A stretch of 20,462 nucleotides of DNA. Origin: a virus. The notes beneath the pieces are model-generated. The model had not been told where the DNA came from, made no database searches, and worked only from the letters and a program-made list of their open reading frames with translations. The stretch is taken from the IMG/VR virus record IMGVR_UViG_3300047564_002444, positions 1-20,462 of that record. The stretch is one strand, 5' to 3'. Positions within the stretch are counted from its first letter, which is position 1. Every line of letters begins with the position of its first letter. Below are positions 4,174-11,249 of the stretch, piece after piece. Both the position numbers and the translations under genes were made by a program.

Positions 4174-4926
4174 ATGGCAAGAAGAAAAAGAGCAGAGCAA
4201 CCAATCGGGGTTGGTCTTACTACTCGTCAAATGAAGCGCAAAAAACCACTGAGTTCAGAATATCTTGTAGATATTGAACCTCTTACAGACAACCAAAGAA
4301 AGTTATTTGATTCTTACAAAGAGCAAAAGCACTTGGTTGCCTATGGTTGTGCTGGAACTGGTAAGACTTTTATCACACTCTTTAATGCCATTAAAGATGT
4401 ATTAGATGAAAGAAGTCCATACGAAAGAGTTTATATTGTCCGCTCACTAGTTGCTACTCGTGAAATTGGATTTTTGCCTGGAAGTCACGATGATAAGGCA
4501 GACATTTACCAAATTCCTTATAAGAATATGGTAAAGTATATGTTTCAGATGCCTTCTGATGCAGACTTTGAAATGCTTTATGGAAATCTAAAGTCACAAG
4601 AAACAATCAAGTTTTGGTCCACATCATTCCTTCGTGGCACAACTCTTGATAATGCTATTATTATTGTTGATGAATTCCAGAACGCAAATTTCCACGAGTT
4701 ATGTTCTATAATTACTCGTGTTGGTGAAAACTGTAAAATTATGTTTTGTGGAGATGCAACTCAAAGTGATCTTATAAAAACAAATGAAAAAAATGGTGTA
4801 ATTGATTTTATGAAAATTTTACGCACTATGCCTTCTTTTGATATAATTGAGTTTGGTATAGATGATATTGTTAGATCTGGTTTAGTTCGAGAGTTCATTA
4901 TTGCAAAAATGGATGCAGGTTTTTGA
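4174..4926 (+). CDS. phoH: PhoH-family ATPase
   Basis: This 250-aa P-loop ATPase is of the PhoH type. Walker A is GCAGTGKT at residues 58-65, Walker B is IIIVDEFQN at 162-170, and a sensor-like CGDATQSD segment lies at about 192-199. These are preceded by the PhoH-typical PLTDNQRKLFDSYKEQK. The family fold is the helicase-like core. In bacteria some members belong to the phosphate-starvation regulon, and phoH is a common cyanophage auxiliary gene. Its true activity (RNA helicase or RNA metabolism) is not settled. The N-terminus is basic (MARRKRAEQ). It overlaps the next ATG by one base. No PHO box is obvious just upstream, where the preceding gene is only 1 nt away. Confidence 0.93.
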   Translation: MARRKRAEQPIGVGLTTRQMKRKKPLSSEYLVDIEPLTDNQRKLFDSYKEQKHLVAYGCAGTGKTFITLFNAIKDVLDERSPYERVYIVRSLVATREIGFLPGSHDDKADIYQIPYKNMVKYMFQMPSDADFEMLYGNLKSQETIKFWSTSFLRGTTLDNAIIIVDEFQNANFHELCSIITRVGENCKIMFCGDATQSDLIKTNEKNGVIDFMKILRTMPSFDIIEFGIDDIVRSGLVREFIIAKMDAGF

Positions 4927-5606
4927 TGTTTAATCACGTTGATTTGAATTTACCCCAACTTGAGAGAGAAACGATTGATGGGGTAAGATACTATAAAGTT
5001 CCTGATAATGATGAATTAATCAAACTTGTTTCTATTACCTCTGTCACCAGTCATAAAAATCGCCAGATATTTGTCAACTGGCGAAAAAAGATTGGTGAAG
5101 AAGAAGCAGATAAGATTACTCGTCAATCGACAAGTCGTGGCACTGATATGCACACACTTGTTGAAAACTATTTGTACAATAGAGATCTTCCAGAAGTTCA
5201 ACCTTTGTCTGATTTCTTATTCAAGATTTCTAAGTCAACTCTCAATCGTATAAATAATATTCACGCTCTTGAAGGGTCACTTTACAGTAAGCAACTAGGC
5301 ATTGCTGGCACTGTTGACTGTATCGCAGAGTTTGATGGCGAATTGTCAATCATAGACTTTAAGACTTCTAAAAAACCAAAACCACGAGAGTGGATCGAAC
5401 ACTATTTCGTTCAATGTATGGCATATGGTTGTATGCTTTACGAACTGACTGGTATTCCAGTTAAAAAACTTGTAATCATTATGGCTTGCGAAAATGGAGA
5501 ATGCGTCGTCTATGAAGAAAGAGACAAAACAAAATACATCAAACTACTCACCGAATACATTAGAGAGTTTGTTAGAGATAAACTGGAACAGTATGGAAAA
5601 GAATAA
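4926..5606 (+). CDS. PD-(D/E)XK exonuclease (RecB/Cas4/MGME1-like)
   Basis: The 226-aa protein starts at ATG 4926; the TTG one codon earlier is less likely. It has the order of a PD-(D/E)XK nuclease of the RecB/Cas4/MGME1 type. RGTDMHTLVENYL (H76) is followed by E116 in HALEGSLYS. The metal site lies in GTVDCIAEF (D131) and IIDFKTS (D144, K146), and the Q-x3-Y helix motif in FVQCMAYG (Q163, Y167). Such enzymes degrade single-stranded ends, and in cyanomyoviruses this gene sits next to recombination and replication genes as here. The N-terminal SVTSHKNRQIFVNWRKK segment is also typical. The catalytic residues are all present, so it is probably active. Confidence 0.88.
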   Translation: MFNHVDLNLPQLERETIDGVRYYKVPDNDELIKLVSITSVTSHKNRQIFVNWRKKIGEEEADKITRQSTSRGTDMHTLVENYLYNRDLPEVQPLSDFLFKISKSTLNRINNIHALEGSLYSKQLGIAGTVDCIAEFDGELSIIDFKTSKKPKPREWIEHYFVQCMAYGCMLYELTGIPVKKLVIIMACENGECVVYEERDKTKYIKLLTEYIREFVRDKLEQYGKE

Positions 5607-5853
5607 AGAACTAGAACAAGTTATAGAGAATAAGTTTCTTACACCCTCCAAGTTTGCTCTAGAAATAGAGCACATTGTAGCAAGTGAAAATATAAATTAT
5701 ATTGATGCTATTTGTCACTATTGTGATATCAATAATCTTGAAGTCGACTCAGTAACGAAACTTATTTCAAAACCTCTTAAAGAAAGACTGAAATGGGACG
5801 CCATTCGTCTTAATTTTATGAAGAAAACATCAAGCGCAAAACTGCCTTTATGA
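5593..5853 (+). CDS. 33: late-transcription coactivator, gp33-like
   Basis: The 86-aa protein starts at ATG 5593, overlapping the nuclease gene by 14 bp; the upstream ATG at 5494 in the same frame lies deep in the nuclease gene. It reads FLTPSKFALEIEHIVASENI, then YIDAICHYCDINNLEVDSV, LISKPLKERLKWDAIRLNF and a short hydrophobic C-terminus (AKLPL). The T4 gp33 coactivator links RNA polymerase to the sliding clamp through a C-terminal hydrophobic tail, which this matches in position. Cyanophage gp33 homologues have the same pattern and length. The gene lies directly before gp59, as in T4. It would activate the TATAAATA-type late promoters seen downstream. Confidence 0.78.
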   Translation: MEKNKELEQVIENKFLTPSKFALEIEHIVASENINYIDAICHYCDINNLEVDSVTKLISKPLKERLKWDAIRLNFMKKTSSAKLPL

Positions 5854-6446
5854 TTGTGACTCCTTTTGAAACTTATCAACATTATTTGTCACTTAAAAAT
5901 CATTTCACAAACCCAAAATACGACTTCTTTAAATACGGTGCGAAGACCCGTGCTAGTATAACTTCTTTCAACAAAAGGAAGGACAAATACTGGTTCGAGA
6001 AAACAAGTCGTAAGTATAATGACAAAGAAGTTGTGGATTTTCTTGTATCAAACTTTGTAGCAGCAGATTCTCCGAGTAATTTATGGATTGGATCAATTAT
6101 AAATTCTGGCGAAAGAACTTACGCAGAATGGATGCGAAGGCAACAGAGTTTGACTTACTTATTCAAAGAGCAAAGCAACGAATTGTTCTCGGAGACAAAA
6201 TTGCAGGATGCCTTGAATTGTTCCAAAGGGCATCCACCAGTCCTCAAAAAGTTTCTAAGCGGGCAATTATCGCTAGAAACATTAGTCATCTACGACAAAA
6301 TATTTGGTTTCTCAAAAAGTTTTGATAAGAAACTTAACGACCCTGTATGGGAAACCGTAAGTTTAAAAATTAAAAAATACACCCCATTCATAAATACTGA
6401 CATATTCCAGTTCAAACGCATTTTACGGGACATTATAGATGAGTAA
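5850..6446 (+). CDS. 59: helicase loader, gp59-like
   Basis: The 198-aa protein is homologous in pattern to T4 gp59 (217 aa), which loads the gp41 helicase onto gp32-coated ssDNA at forks and recombination intermediates. Seen features are the N-terminal TPFETYQHYLSLKNHF and YDFFKYGAKTRASITSFNKR, then KDKYWFEKTSRKYNDKE. A middle YAEWMRRQQSLTYLFKEQ follows, and the C-terminal WETVSLKIKKYTPF resembles the conserved helicase-binding end. The protein is basic overall, as expected for branched-DNA binding. ATGA overlaps join it to gp33 before and it overlaps the next gene by 8 bp. The gene order 33-59-(x)-32 follows T4. Confidence 0.88.
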   Translation: MIVTPFETYQHYLSLKNHFTNPKYDFFKYGAKTRASITSFNKRKDKYWFEKTSRKYNDKEVVDFLVSNFVAADSPSNLWIGSIINSGERTYAEWMRRQQSLTYLFKEQSNELFSETKLQDALNCSKGHPPVLKKFLSGQLSLETLVIYDKIFGFSKSFDKKLNDPVWETVSLKIKKYTPFINTDIFQFKRILRDIIDE

Positions 6447-6771
6447 CTTTTTTGACTCCGATATTATTCAAGAAGAACTGAAAGAAATCAATCAGTTACA
6501 GGAAAGCATTTACGGAAGTATTCTGTCTTTCGGTATGATGGACCGTGAGACCAAACTGGAGCACGTTGAAAAACTTGAAACTTTGCTAGAAAAGCAAAGA
6601 GTGATGTATACTAGGTTATCTCTTTCTGACGACCCCAAAGCGGTTGAGATGAAAGAGAACCTTCGCAAATCAGTTGCCCTGATGGGTTTCCCACCAGAGA
6701 CTGATATGAATATACTATTCAGTAGTATGACTAAGACCATTCAATCTCTCAAACAATATATTGACGGTTGA
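6439..6771 (+). CDS. DUF1825-like protein
   Basis: The 110-aa protein matches the DUF1825 pattern known from cyanobacteria and cyanophages: FFDSDIIQEELKEINQLQ at the N-terminus, HVEKLETLLEKQRVMYTRLS in the middle and LSDDPKAVEMKENLRKSVAL with MGFPPETDMN after it. It is predicted to be mostly helical, probably a helical bundle or dimer. No biochemical role is established. It separates gp59 from gp32, two genes that are neighbours in T4, and its frame ends inside the -35 region of the gp32 promoter. A host origin is plausible since cyanobacteria carry DUF1825. Confidence 0.8.
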   Translation: MSNFFDSDIIQEELKEINQLQESIYGSILSFGMMDRETKLEHVEKLETLLEKQRVMYTRLSLSDDPKAVEMKENLRKSVALMGFPPETDMNILFSSMTKTIQSLKQYIDG

Positions 6772-6789
6772 GGGAATCCCTGTTATACT
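6761..6789 (+). promoter_or_regulatory. sigma70-type promoter of gene 32
   Basis: TTGACG (6761-6766) and TATACT (6784-6789) are exactly 17 bp apart, predicting a start near 6796 and a 36-nt leader. An AGGGA-A-TCCCT inverted repeat (6771-6781) fills the spacer and could be an operator. Ribosome site GAGGT (6821-6825) stands 6 nt before the gp32 ATG. Confidence 0.75.
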
Positions 6790-6831
6790 ATCCAAGTAAT
6801 CCAACAAATCTAATTTATCCGAGGTATCAAA

Positions 6832-7764
6832 ATGGGTTTTTCCGACCTTAAAAAGCAATCTAAACTTGGTTCTCTCACCGCAAAACTGGTGAAAGAAGTA
6901 GAAAAAATGAATACTGGTGGGTCAGGTTCCTCCGATGATAGGGTTTGGCGTTTAGATTGTGACAAAAGTGGCAATGGTTATGCAGTAATTCGTTTCCTGC
7001 CTGCCCCTGATGGTGAAGATCTTCCTTTTGTGAAAGTTTATAGTCACGCATTCCAAGGTCCTGGTGGTTGGTTGATCGACACTTGCCTAACAACTGTAAA
7101 TCAAAAGTGTCCTGTGTGTGAGCACAACTCTGGTCTGTGGAATAATGGCACCGATGCTGGCAAAGAAGTTGCCCGTAAGCAGAAGCGTAAACTAACTTAT
7201 ATGTCTAACATCTATGTGGTAAAAGATCCTGCCAATCCTGAGAATGAAGGTAAAGTTTTTCTCTTCAAGTATGGTAAGAAAATCTTTGATAAACTCACTG
7301 CAGCAATGCAACCTGAGTTTGAAGATGAGGAAGCAATTGATCCGTTTGACTTCTGGCAAGGTGCTAACTTCAAACTAAAGGCAAAGAATGTTGCTGGTTA
7401 TCGCAACTATGATTCTAGTGAGTTTGCCCGTCCTGAGGCACTTTTAGATGATGATGATGCTCTGGAAGCAATCTGGAAAAAGCAATATTCTCTTGCCGAG
7501 TTTGTTTCTCCTGACCAATTCAAGACTTATGAAGAATTGAAAGCACGCCTTCATTCTGTGCTTGGATCTAAAGCATCTGTGCGCCTTGATGCTGAAGAGG
7601 GTGAAGAGGAAGAATACACCCGTGGTTCTACTCGTGAGTTGACTGACGACCTTCGTGAGGAAATCAGCAATCTTCAACCCATTCGCCGTGCTGCTGCTCC
7701 TGCGTCAGAAGAAGATGAAGAGGATGATGCCCTCAGTTATTTTGCAAAACTTGCTGAAGATTAA
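6832..7764 (+). CDS. 32: single-stranded DNA-binding protein, gp32-like
   Basis: The 310-aa protein has the three-part layout of T4 gp32 (301 aa). The N-terminus is basic and cooperative-binding-like (MGFSDLKKQSKLGSLTAKLV, with KLGSLTAK resembling the LAST motif). The OB core carries a zinc site, and the C-terminal tail is acidic (EEDEEDDALSYFAKLAED). The zinc ligands are H72, C85, C93 and C96, spaced H-x12-C-x7-C-x2-C; T4 has nearly the same H-C-C-C set. It coats ssDNA and organises replication, recombination and repair, and recruits gp59 through its tail. It has its own promoter and terminator, so it is a single-gene unit with probable readthrough from upstream. Confidence 0.95.
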   Translation: MGFSDLKKQSKLGSLTAKLVKEVEKMNTGGSGSSDDRVWRLDCDKSGNGYAVIRFLPAPDGEDLPFVKVYSHAFQGPGGWLIDTCLTTVNQKCPVCEHNSGLWNNGTDAGKEVARKQKRKLTYMSNIYVVKDPANPENEGKVFLFKYGKKIFDKLTAAMQPEFEDEEAIDPFDFWQGANFKLKAKNVAGYRNYDSSEFARPEALLDDDDALEAIWKKQYSLAEFVSPDQFKTYEELKARLHSVLGSKASVRLDAEEGEEEEYTRGSTRELTDDLREEISNLQPIRRAAAPASEEDEEDDALSYFAKLAED

Positions 7765-7781
7765 TTTAATGCTATAATTAG

Positions 7782-7811
7782 GGGGAGGGGTAAGGGACCT
7801 CCCCTTTTTTT
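7782..7811 (+). terminator. intrinsic terminator of gene 32
   Basis: GGGGAGG (7782-7788) pairs with CCTCCCC (7798-7804) over a 9-nt loop, followed by seven T. It lies 17 nt after the gp32 stop. Confidence 0.92.
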
Positions 7812-7843
7812 ATGAAATTTGGTTGTTACCCTTACTGTATCAC

Positions 7844-7869
7844 AAAAAAACCACCATTTGGTGGTTTTT
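7844..7869 (-). terminator. terminator of the minus-strand baseplate unit (bidirectional)
   Basis: CCACC (7851-7855) and GGTGG (7860-7864) form a stem with a 4-nt loop, flanked by A7 on the left and T5 on the right. On the minus strand the stem is followed by seven U, 19 nt after the gp53 stop. On the plus strand it can act as a second barrier after gp32. Confidence 0.82.
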
Positions 7870-7887
7870 GATAAGAGTTTAGAACTC

Positions 7888-8535
7888 TCATGGAAGAGTG
7901 ACTCTAGTATTCTCAGTTCGAATTAATTTCCGATCAACATATTGTGAAGAGCGTTCATAAATCATCGCTTTTCTTGTATCATTAATAAATTGTTGTAAGT
8001 ATCTTGGATTTAAAATATAAATTCCTCTTTTTTCATCATTTTTACGTGTTTCATACTCATAATTACTAATTCCAACTACAGGATTTAAAGTTGCCAATGG
8101 ATTTGATGGATTGCGAATTGTAAAATTAGAGTCAACTACTTTACCTGCAGGAAGAATGATTCTTTTATTTGAGTCCTTTACTTCCGTTGTTTCGTAATGA
8201 TGAATGGAATTTAGTTCATTACCATAAATTTCTAATGCATAATTATAGAGGTCTTTATCAGATAATGGCCATTGGTCTCTAACTCTTGTAATTCCAGCAG
8301 AAATTAGAACAACCCAATCATAACTAGTGCTTCCGTAAACTTCTTGTGCAACAGTTTCTGGACGAGAGTCTCCAAAAATTTGATACTTTTTAAATAGAGT
8401 AAAAACATTTAGTAAATCATCACGAATTTTTATTCTACGAAATAAATTTTTAACTCTTACATATTCATCCGAAGAAACTCTATGAGATTCTAAAGATTGA
8501 TATTCTAAGTCTGGTAGTTCTCTAAAATAAGTCAT
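7888..8535 (-). CDS. 53: baseplate wedge protein, gp53-like
   Basis: The 215-aa protein (T4 gp53 is 196 aa) has the pattern of cyanophage gp53. It starts MTYFRELPDLEYQSL, followed by RVKNLFRRIKIRDDLLNVFT, FGDSRPETVAQEVYGSTSYD and WVVLISAGITRVRDQWPLSD. YETTEVKDSNKRIILPAG then leads to a C-terminal IYILNPRYLQQFINDTRKAM. In T4 gp53 clamps neighbouring wedges together around the hub. The ATG shares one base with the gp48 stop (TAATG on the minus strand), so the two are coupled. A bidirectional terminator follows. Confidence 0.9.
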   Translation of the reverse strand: MTYFRELPDLEYQSLESHRVSSDEYVRVKNLFRRIKIRDDLLNVFTLFKKYQIFGDSRPETVAQEVYGSTSYDWVVLISAGITRVRDQWPLSDKDLYNYALEIYGNELNSIHHYETTEVKDSNKRIILPAGKVVDSNFTIRNPSNPLATLNPVVGISNYEYETRKNDEKRGIYILNPRYLQQFINDTRKAMIYERSSQYVDRKLIRTENTRVTLP

Positions 8536-9542
8536 TAGTATCCAACCGTAGTGTCTGTGTCTTGATAATCTTCGAAGAAGATTGGGGTAAGTTCTTGGAA
8601 TTGTAATGATAAAATAATATGAACTGGTGTCGCATCAGAATATGTTGCATATGTTCCAGATCCTGTATAATTTACTGCCATAGCTGGAAGAGCACATATT
8701 TTAAATTTGTTTAAAAATGGGTGTGGATTACTTCCACTCATATATCTAATTCTAAAAACGTGAGGTGCTTTTAAGAATAATCCTGCAGCTCCTCCTATAT
8801 CATTTCCTTTTCTTACAGCACTGTACTTTTTAAATGCTTTGATAATATTTTTAATTTCTATCGCTTCTTTTTGAGAACGTGGAACCATATCATATCCAAA
8901 TCCAAATGATTGCCTGAGTTTTAGACCTGAAAACAATAACTCAACATTTTGATTAAATGTAATTCCAGCACCTCTTTCAAGGTATTTTTGCCCAGCTCGA
9001 TCTCCAAGAACTGCCTTTATTGCAGCAGATGCAAGTCCTTTTTGAATAGCAGATTGACCAGTTGCTGTTCCTAACGCATCTGCTATTTTTTTCAATTCTC
9101 CCTTTCCAGACTCTAAAAATTTTGATGGATTTTCGATTGTTTTTAGGGCAACAGAAGCTGCAGCAGCCTCAATCGGACCCATTGATCCTTCACCCCAATC
9201 TGCTGCATTATTATCACCAATTGTATCAGGAATTGGAAGAATAATAGAACCTATAATTTTTGTTGTTTGTCCATAGGTTTGGTCTGATGTATTTAAAGCA
9301 AATGATCCTGGTTGAGTCGTTAATCCTGGGGGAATATACTCAAGGATTTCAACCATTAAGTAATCATCAGAAGATTCTATTTTTTTATATGGATACCTAT
9401 ACAAAAAAGGTGGATTTGTTGTTTGATTTACATTTCCACCAGTTGCAGAAACTTCATTTTTAGCACCACCGACAATTCGCATTGTCCCATTTTCATTTGT
9501 GACTAATACATCATTTCCGTCAATCGTGCGGGTTACTGACAT
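8535..9542 (-). CDS. 48: baseplate tail-tube cap, gp48-like
   Basis: The 335-aa protein is close to T4 gp48 (364 aa). It has an N-terminal PPFLYRYPYKKIESSDDYLM segment, an IIGSIILPIPDTIGD motif, then an Ala-rich helical region (about residues 120-190). The tube-like core follows with FNQNVELLFSGLKLRQSFGF, YDMVPRSQKEAIEIKNIIKA and a C-terminal VHIILSLQFQELTPIFFEDY. This core has the tail-tube fold signature seen in gp19/gp48/gp54. gp48 sits on the hub and starts tube polymerisation. Located directly before gp53 with coupled translation, and preceded by an AATAAATA late box. Confidence 0.82.
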   Translation of the reverse strand: MSVTRTIDGNDVLVTNENGTMRIVGGAKNEVSATGGNVNQTTNPPFLYRYPYKKIESSDDYLMVEILEYIPPGLTTQPGSFALNTSDQTYGQTTKIIGSIILPIPDTIGDNNAADWGEGSMGPIEAAAASVALKTIENPSKFLESGKGELKKIADALGTATGQSAIQKGLASAAIKAVLGDRAGQKYLERGAGITFNQNVELLFSGLKLRQSFGFGYDMVPRSQKEAIEIKNIIKAFKKYSAVRKGNDIGGAAGLFLKAPHVFRIRYMSGSNPHPFLNKFKICALPAMAVNYTGSGTYATYSDATPVHIILSLQFQELTPIFFEDYQDTDTTVGY

Positions 9543-9559
9543 TTAAATAATTTTTTTAA

Positions 9560-9949
9560 TTATTTATTGCGAATATTACCAAAAGACAACTTTCGCACAT
9601 CAGAAACTTCTGTAGAATATATTTCATAAAGACCTCTAATTCCATTTGTGATTTCTTCCCAAGTATATTGTCTTTCTTCACCCCAATGATAATTTAATCC
9701 AGTAAATCCCCAGTTATATACTTTTTTAACATAAACAAAGGGATTTTCATCATATCTTATATCTAGAGTTTTAGCATTATAATTAAAAATATAATATTTT
9801 CCAGGAATAGGTGGAGTATTTGAAGATGTTAAGACCTCAATCAATTTTCTCATTATATCTATAGGTTTTTCTGTTCCAATGAAACTTTTAACAATTGGAG
9901 CAACTCTATTTCTTTTTGATTTTTGTTGTTCAAGTGTTTTTCTTGGCAT
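9560..9949 (-). CDS. conserved hypothetical protein between gp4 and gp48
   Basis: The 129-aa protein starts with a very basic tail (MPRKTLEQQKSKRNRVAPIV). A helix follows (FIGTEKPIDIMRKLIEVL), then an aromatic-rich region (GKYYIFNYNAKTLDIRYDEN and WGFTGLNYHWGEERQYTWEE) and a C-terminal VRKLSFGNIRNK. I do not recognise a named T4 homologue, though similar proteins occur beside gp4/gp48 in cyanomyoviruses. Lying within the late minus-strand unit suggests a virion or assembly role; this is inference. Confidence 0.72.
   Translation of the reverse strand: MPRKTLEQQKSKRNRVAPIVKSFIGTEKPIDIMRKLIEVLTSSNTPPIPGKYYIFNYNAKTLDIRYDENPFVYVKKVYNWGFTGLNYHWGEERQYTWEEITNGIRGLYEIYSTEVSDVRKLSFGNIRNK
9561..9568 (-). 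promoter_or_regulatory. late promoter AATAAATA before gene 48
   Basis: On the minus strand AATAAATA (one base off TATAAATA) lies about 19 nt before the gp48 ATG and overlaps the stop codon of the preceding gene. A 9-bp inverted repeat (TAAATAATT, 9544-9552, with AATTATTTA, 9558-9566) partly covers it. Confidence 0.55.
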
Positions 9950-9985
9950 TATTTTATTTTATTAATAAATTTTTTACATTTATAA

Positions 9986-10417
9986 TTAAAATAGTTCATT
10001 CTCTGTAATTACTTTAAACTCATAACCCCTATCAGCACACCATTCTCTTGCAGCTTCCCATTTTGATTGATTTTTAGCATACTCATAAACTTCACTAATA
10101 TATTTTTTAGTTTGCCTTTGTGGTTTGATTGGAGGAACAGTTTGTTTTTTTGGTTTTATTTCAATTACATATTTTTTTATAGAACCGTTTGATTCTTTAA
10201 CTTTGATAATAAAATCTGGATAATATCTATGTATTTTATTGTCTAATGGTGAGCGATATGGAATACATTTTTCTTCTGATTGCCATTCAATTATACTTTC
10301 ATTCAGATCACAATACACCATAAATTTTCTTTCCCACAAAGAACGATAAACAATATTTGTAGGATCTCCATTATATTTTTCTGGAAAAGATGGTTTATAT
10401 TTTCCTTTATATGACAT
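9986..10417 (-). CDS. 4: head completion protein, gp4-like
   Basis: The 143-aa protein is close to T4 gp4 (about 150 aa), needed to finish the DNA-filled head before tail joining. It shows the start YKPSFPEKYNGDPTNIVYRS, SLWERKFMVYCDLNES, then YYPDFIIKV and YVIEIKPKK. E29, D68 and E86-x-K88 form a TnsA/PD-(D/E)XK-type nuclease pattern, so DNA trimming at the portal is a plausible role. The C-terminus (WEAAREWCADRGYEFKVITE) is the usual end helix and strand of this group. It is first in the minus-strand late unit. Confidence 0.88.
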   Translation of the reverse strand: MSYKGKYKPSFPEKYNGDPTNIVYRSLWERKFMVYCDLNESIIEWQSEEKCIPYRSPLDNKIHRYYPDFIIKVKESNGSIKKYVIEIKPKKQTVPPIKPQRQTKKYISEVYEYAKNQSKWEAAREWCADRGYEFKVITENELF

Positions 10418-10425
10418 CTAAATAT

Positions 10426-10433
10426 TATAAATA
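10426..10433 (+). promoter_or_regulatory. late promoter TATAAATA before the tail-tube-like gene
   Basis: A perfect T4 late -10 box, TATAAATA, lies 22 nt before the GTG start at 10455. Transcription would begin near 10440. Confidence 0.82.
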
Positions 10434-10446
10434 CGACTCATAAAGG

Positions 10447-10453
10447 TATTTAG
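10447..10453 (-). promoter_or_regulatory. late promoter CTAAATA for the gp4 unit (minus strand)
   Basis: The reverse complement reads CTAAATA, 30 nt before the gp4 ATG. It faces the plus-strand TATAAATA box 13 nt away, so both starts map near 10440. Confidence 0.6.
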
Positions 10454-10454
10454 A

Positions 10455-11219
10455 GTGGCTAAAAAGTTTAGAATAGCAGATATAAAACCAATAGTTACTA
10501 ACCTTGCACAGACTTCTCATTACCAAGTTATATTTGGTGGGTTATCAGGAGAACTTTTACAATATCTATCAGTTAGAGGAGTAACTCAATCATTTATTGT
10601 GGAGAATGCTGGTTTATTGTGCTACTCCGCTGTTCTTCCAACAACTTCTCTTGGAACTAAAATGGTTGATGGAAATTACACAGGTATTACTGAAAATTTT
10701 GCATACAATCGAATTTATCCAGATATTACATTAGAATTTTATGTTGATAGTAATTATCGAACATTAAAGTTTCTTGAGAGTTGGATGGAATTTACTGCGA
10801 GTGGTTCTCATAATAATATAAATTCTGTTTCTCCGGCAGTGAGGCAAAATAGGGATGGATATTTTATTAGAATGCAATACCCAGATTATTACAAATCAAA
10901 TTCCACAAAAATTATAAAATTTGATAGAGACTATAAAGAAGAAATAGAATACCATTTTTATGGTCTTTTTCCATATGATTTGTCTCCACCGACAGTTAGT
11001 TACTCCCAGTCCGATACGTTAAAAATTTCTGCAAGTTTTAAATATGATAGATATGTTGCAGGTAGAGCATTAAGTATTAATTATTATAATGGAAGTGCAA
11101 ATAATATTGAACCAAACATAACAAATAATCCAATAAGACCAACAACAAGAGGAACAACAGTATATCAAACTGCACAAGCAGGTCAAACAGAAGGAGTTAG
11201 TGAAAGAATTCGCAGATAA
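10455..11219 (+). CDS. tail-tube-fold baseplate/tail protein (gp19/gp54-like)
   Basis: The 254-aa protein starts at GTG 10455, with AAGG at 10443-10446 eight nt upstream. Core segments are AQTSHYQVIFGGLSGELLQY, CYSAVLPTTSLGTKMVDGNY, AYNRIYPDITLEFYVDSNYR, LKFLESWMEF, YFIRMQYPDYY and a C-terminal EIEYHFYGLFPYDLSPPTVS then LKISASFKYDRYV. This is the order of the phage tail-tube fold (gp19 and its baseplate relatives gp48 and gp54). In cyanomyoviruses a protein of this type lies here as a baseplate or tube component. Whether it is the gp54 tube initiator or another tube-like protein is open. The last 45 residues are Asn/Thr/Gln-rich and probably disordered. Confidence 0.75.
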   Translation: MAKKFRIADIKPIVTNLAQTSHYQVIFGGLSGELLQYLSVRGVTQSFIVENAGLLCYSAVLPTTSLGTKMVDGNYTGITENFAYNRIYPDITLEFYVDSNYRTLKFLESWMEFTASGSHNNINSVSPAVRQNRDGYFIRMQYPDYYKSNSTKIIKFDRDYKEEIEYHFYGLFPYDLSPPTVSYSQSDTLKISASFKYDRYVAGRALSINYYNGSANNIEPNITNNPIRPTTRGTTVYQTAQAGQTEGVSERIRR

Positions 11220-11222
11220 ATA
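11215..11222 (+). promoter_or_regulatory. late promoter GATAAATA before gene 26
   Basis: GATAAATA (one base off TATAAATA) overlaps the stop codon of the preceding gene and lies 28 nt before the gp26 ATG. Ribosome site AGGA is at 11242-11245. Confidence 0.6.
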
Positions 11223-11249
11223 ATTTAACTGAAGTTCTTATAGGACATT

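Noticed and set aside
5026-5253. Alternative frames inside the PD-(D/E)XK nuclease gene, on both strands
   Set aside because: The nuclease frame holds all family motifs; the others are low-complexity shadows.
6083-6325. 80-codon plus-strand frame inside gene 59
   Set aside because: Fully inside the well-supported gp59 frame, no ribosome site and no recognisable motif.
7751-7778. TTGCTG-16-TATAAT promoter-like pair at the end of gene 32
   Set aside because: Transcription would start within the terminator stem and only terminators and an opposing gene lie beyond.
7812-7871. 19-codon frame starting at ATG 7812
   Set aside because: It begins right after the gp32 terminator, has no ribosome site, and its end is made by the second terminator stem.
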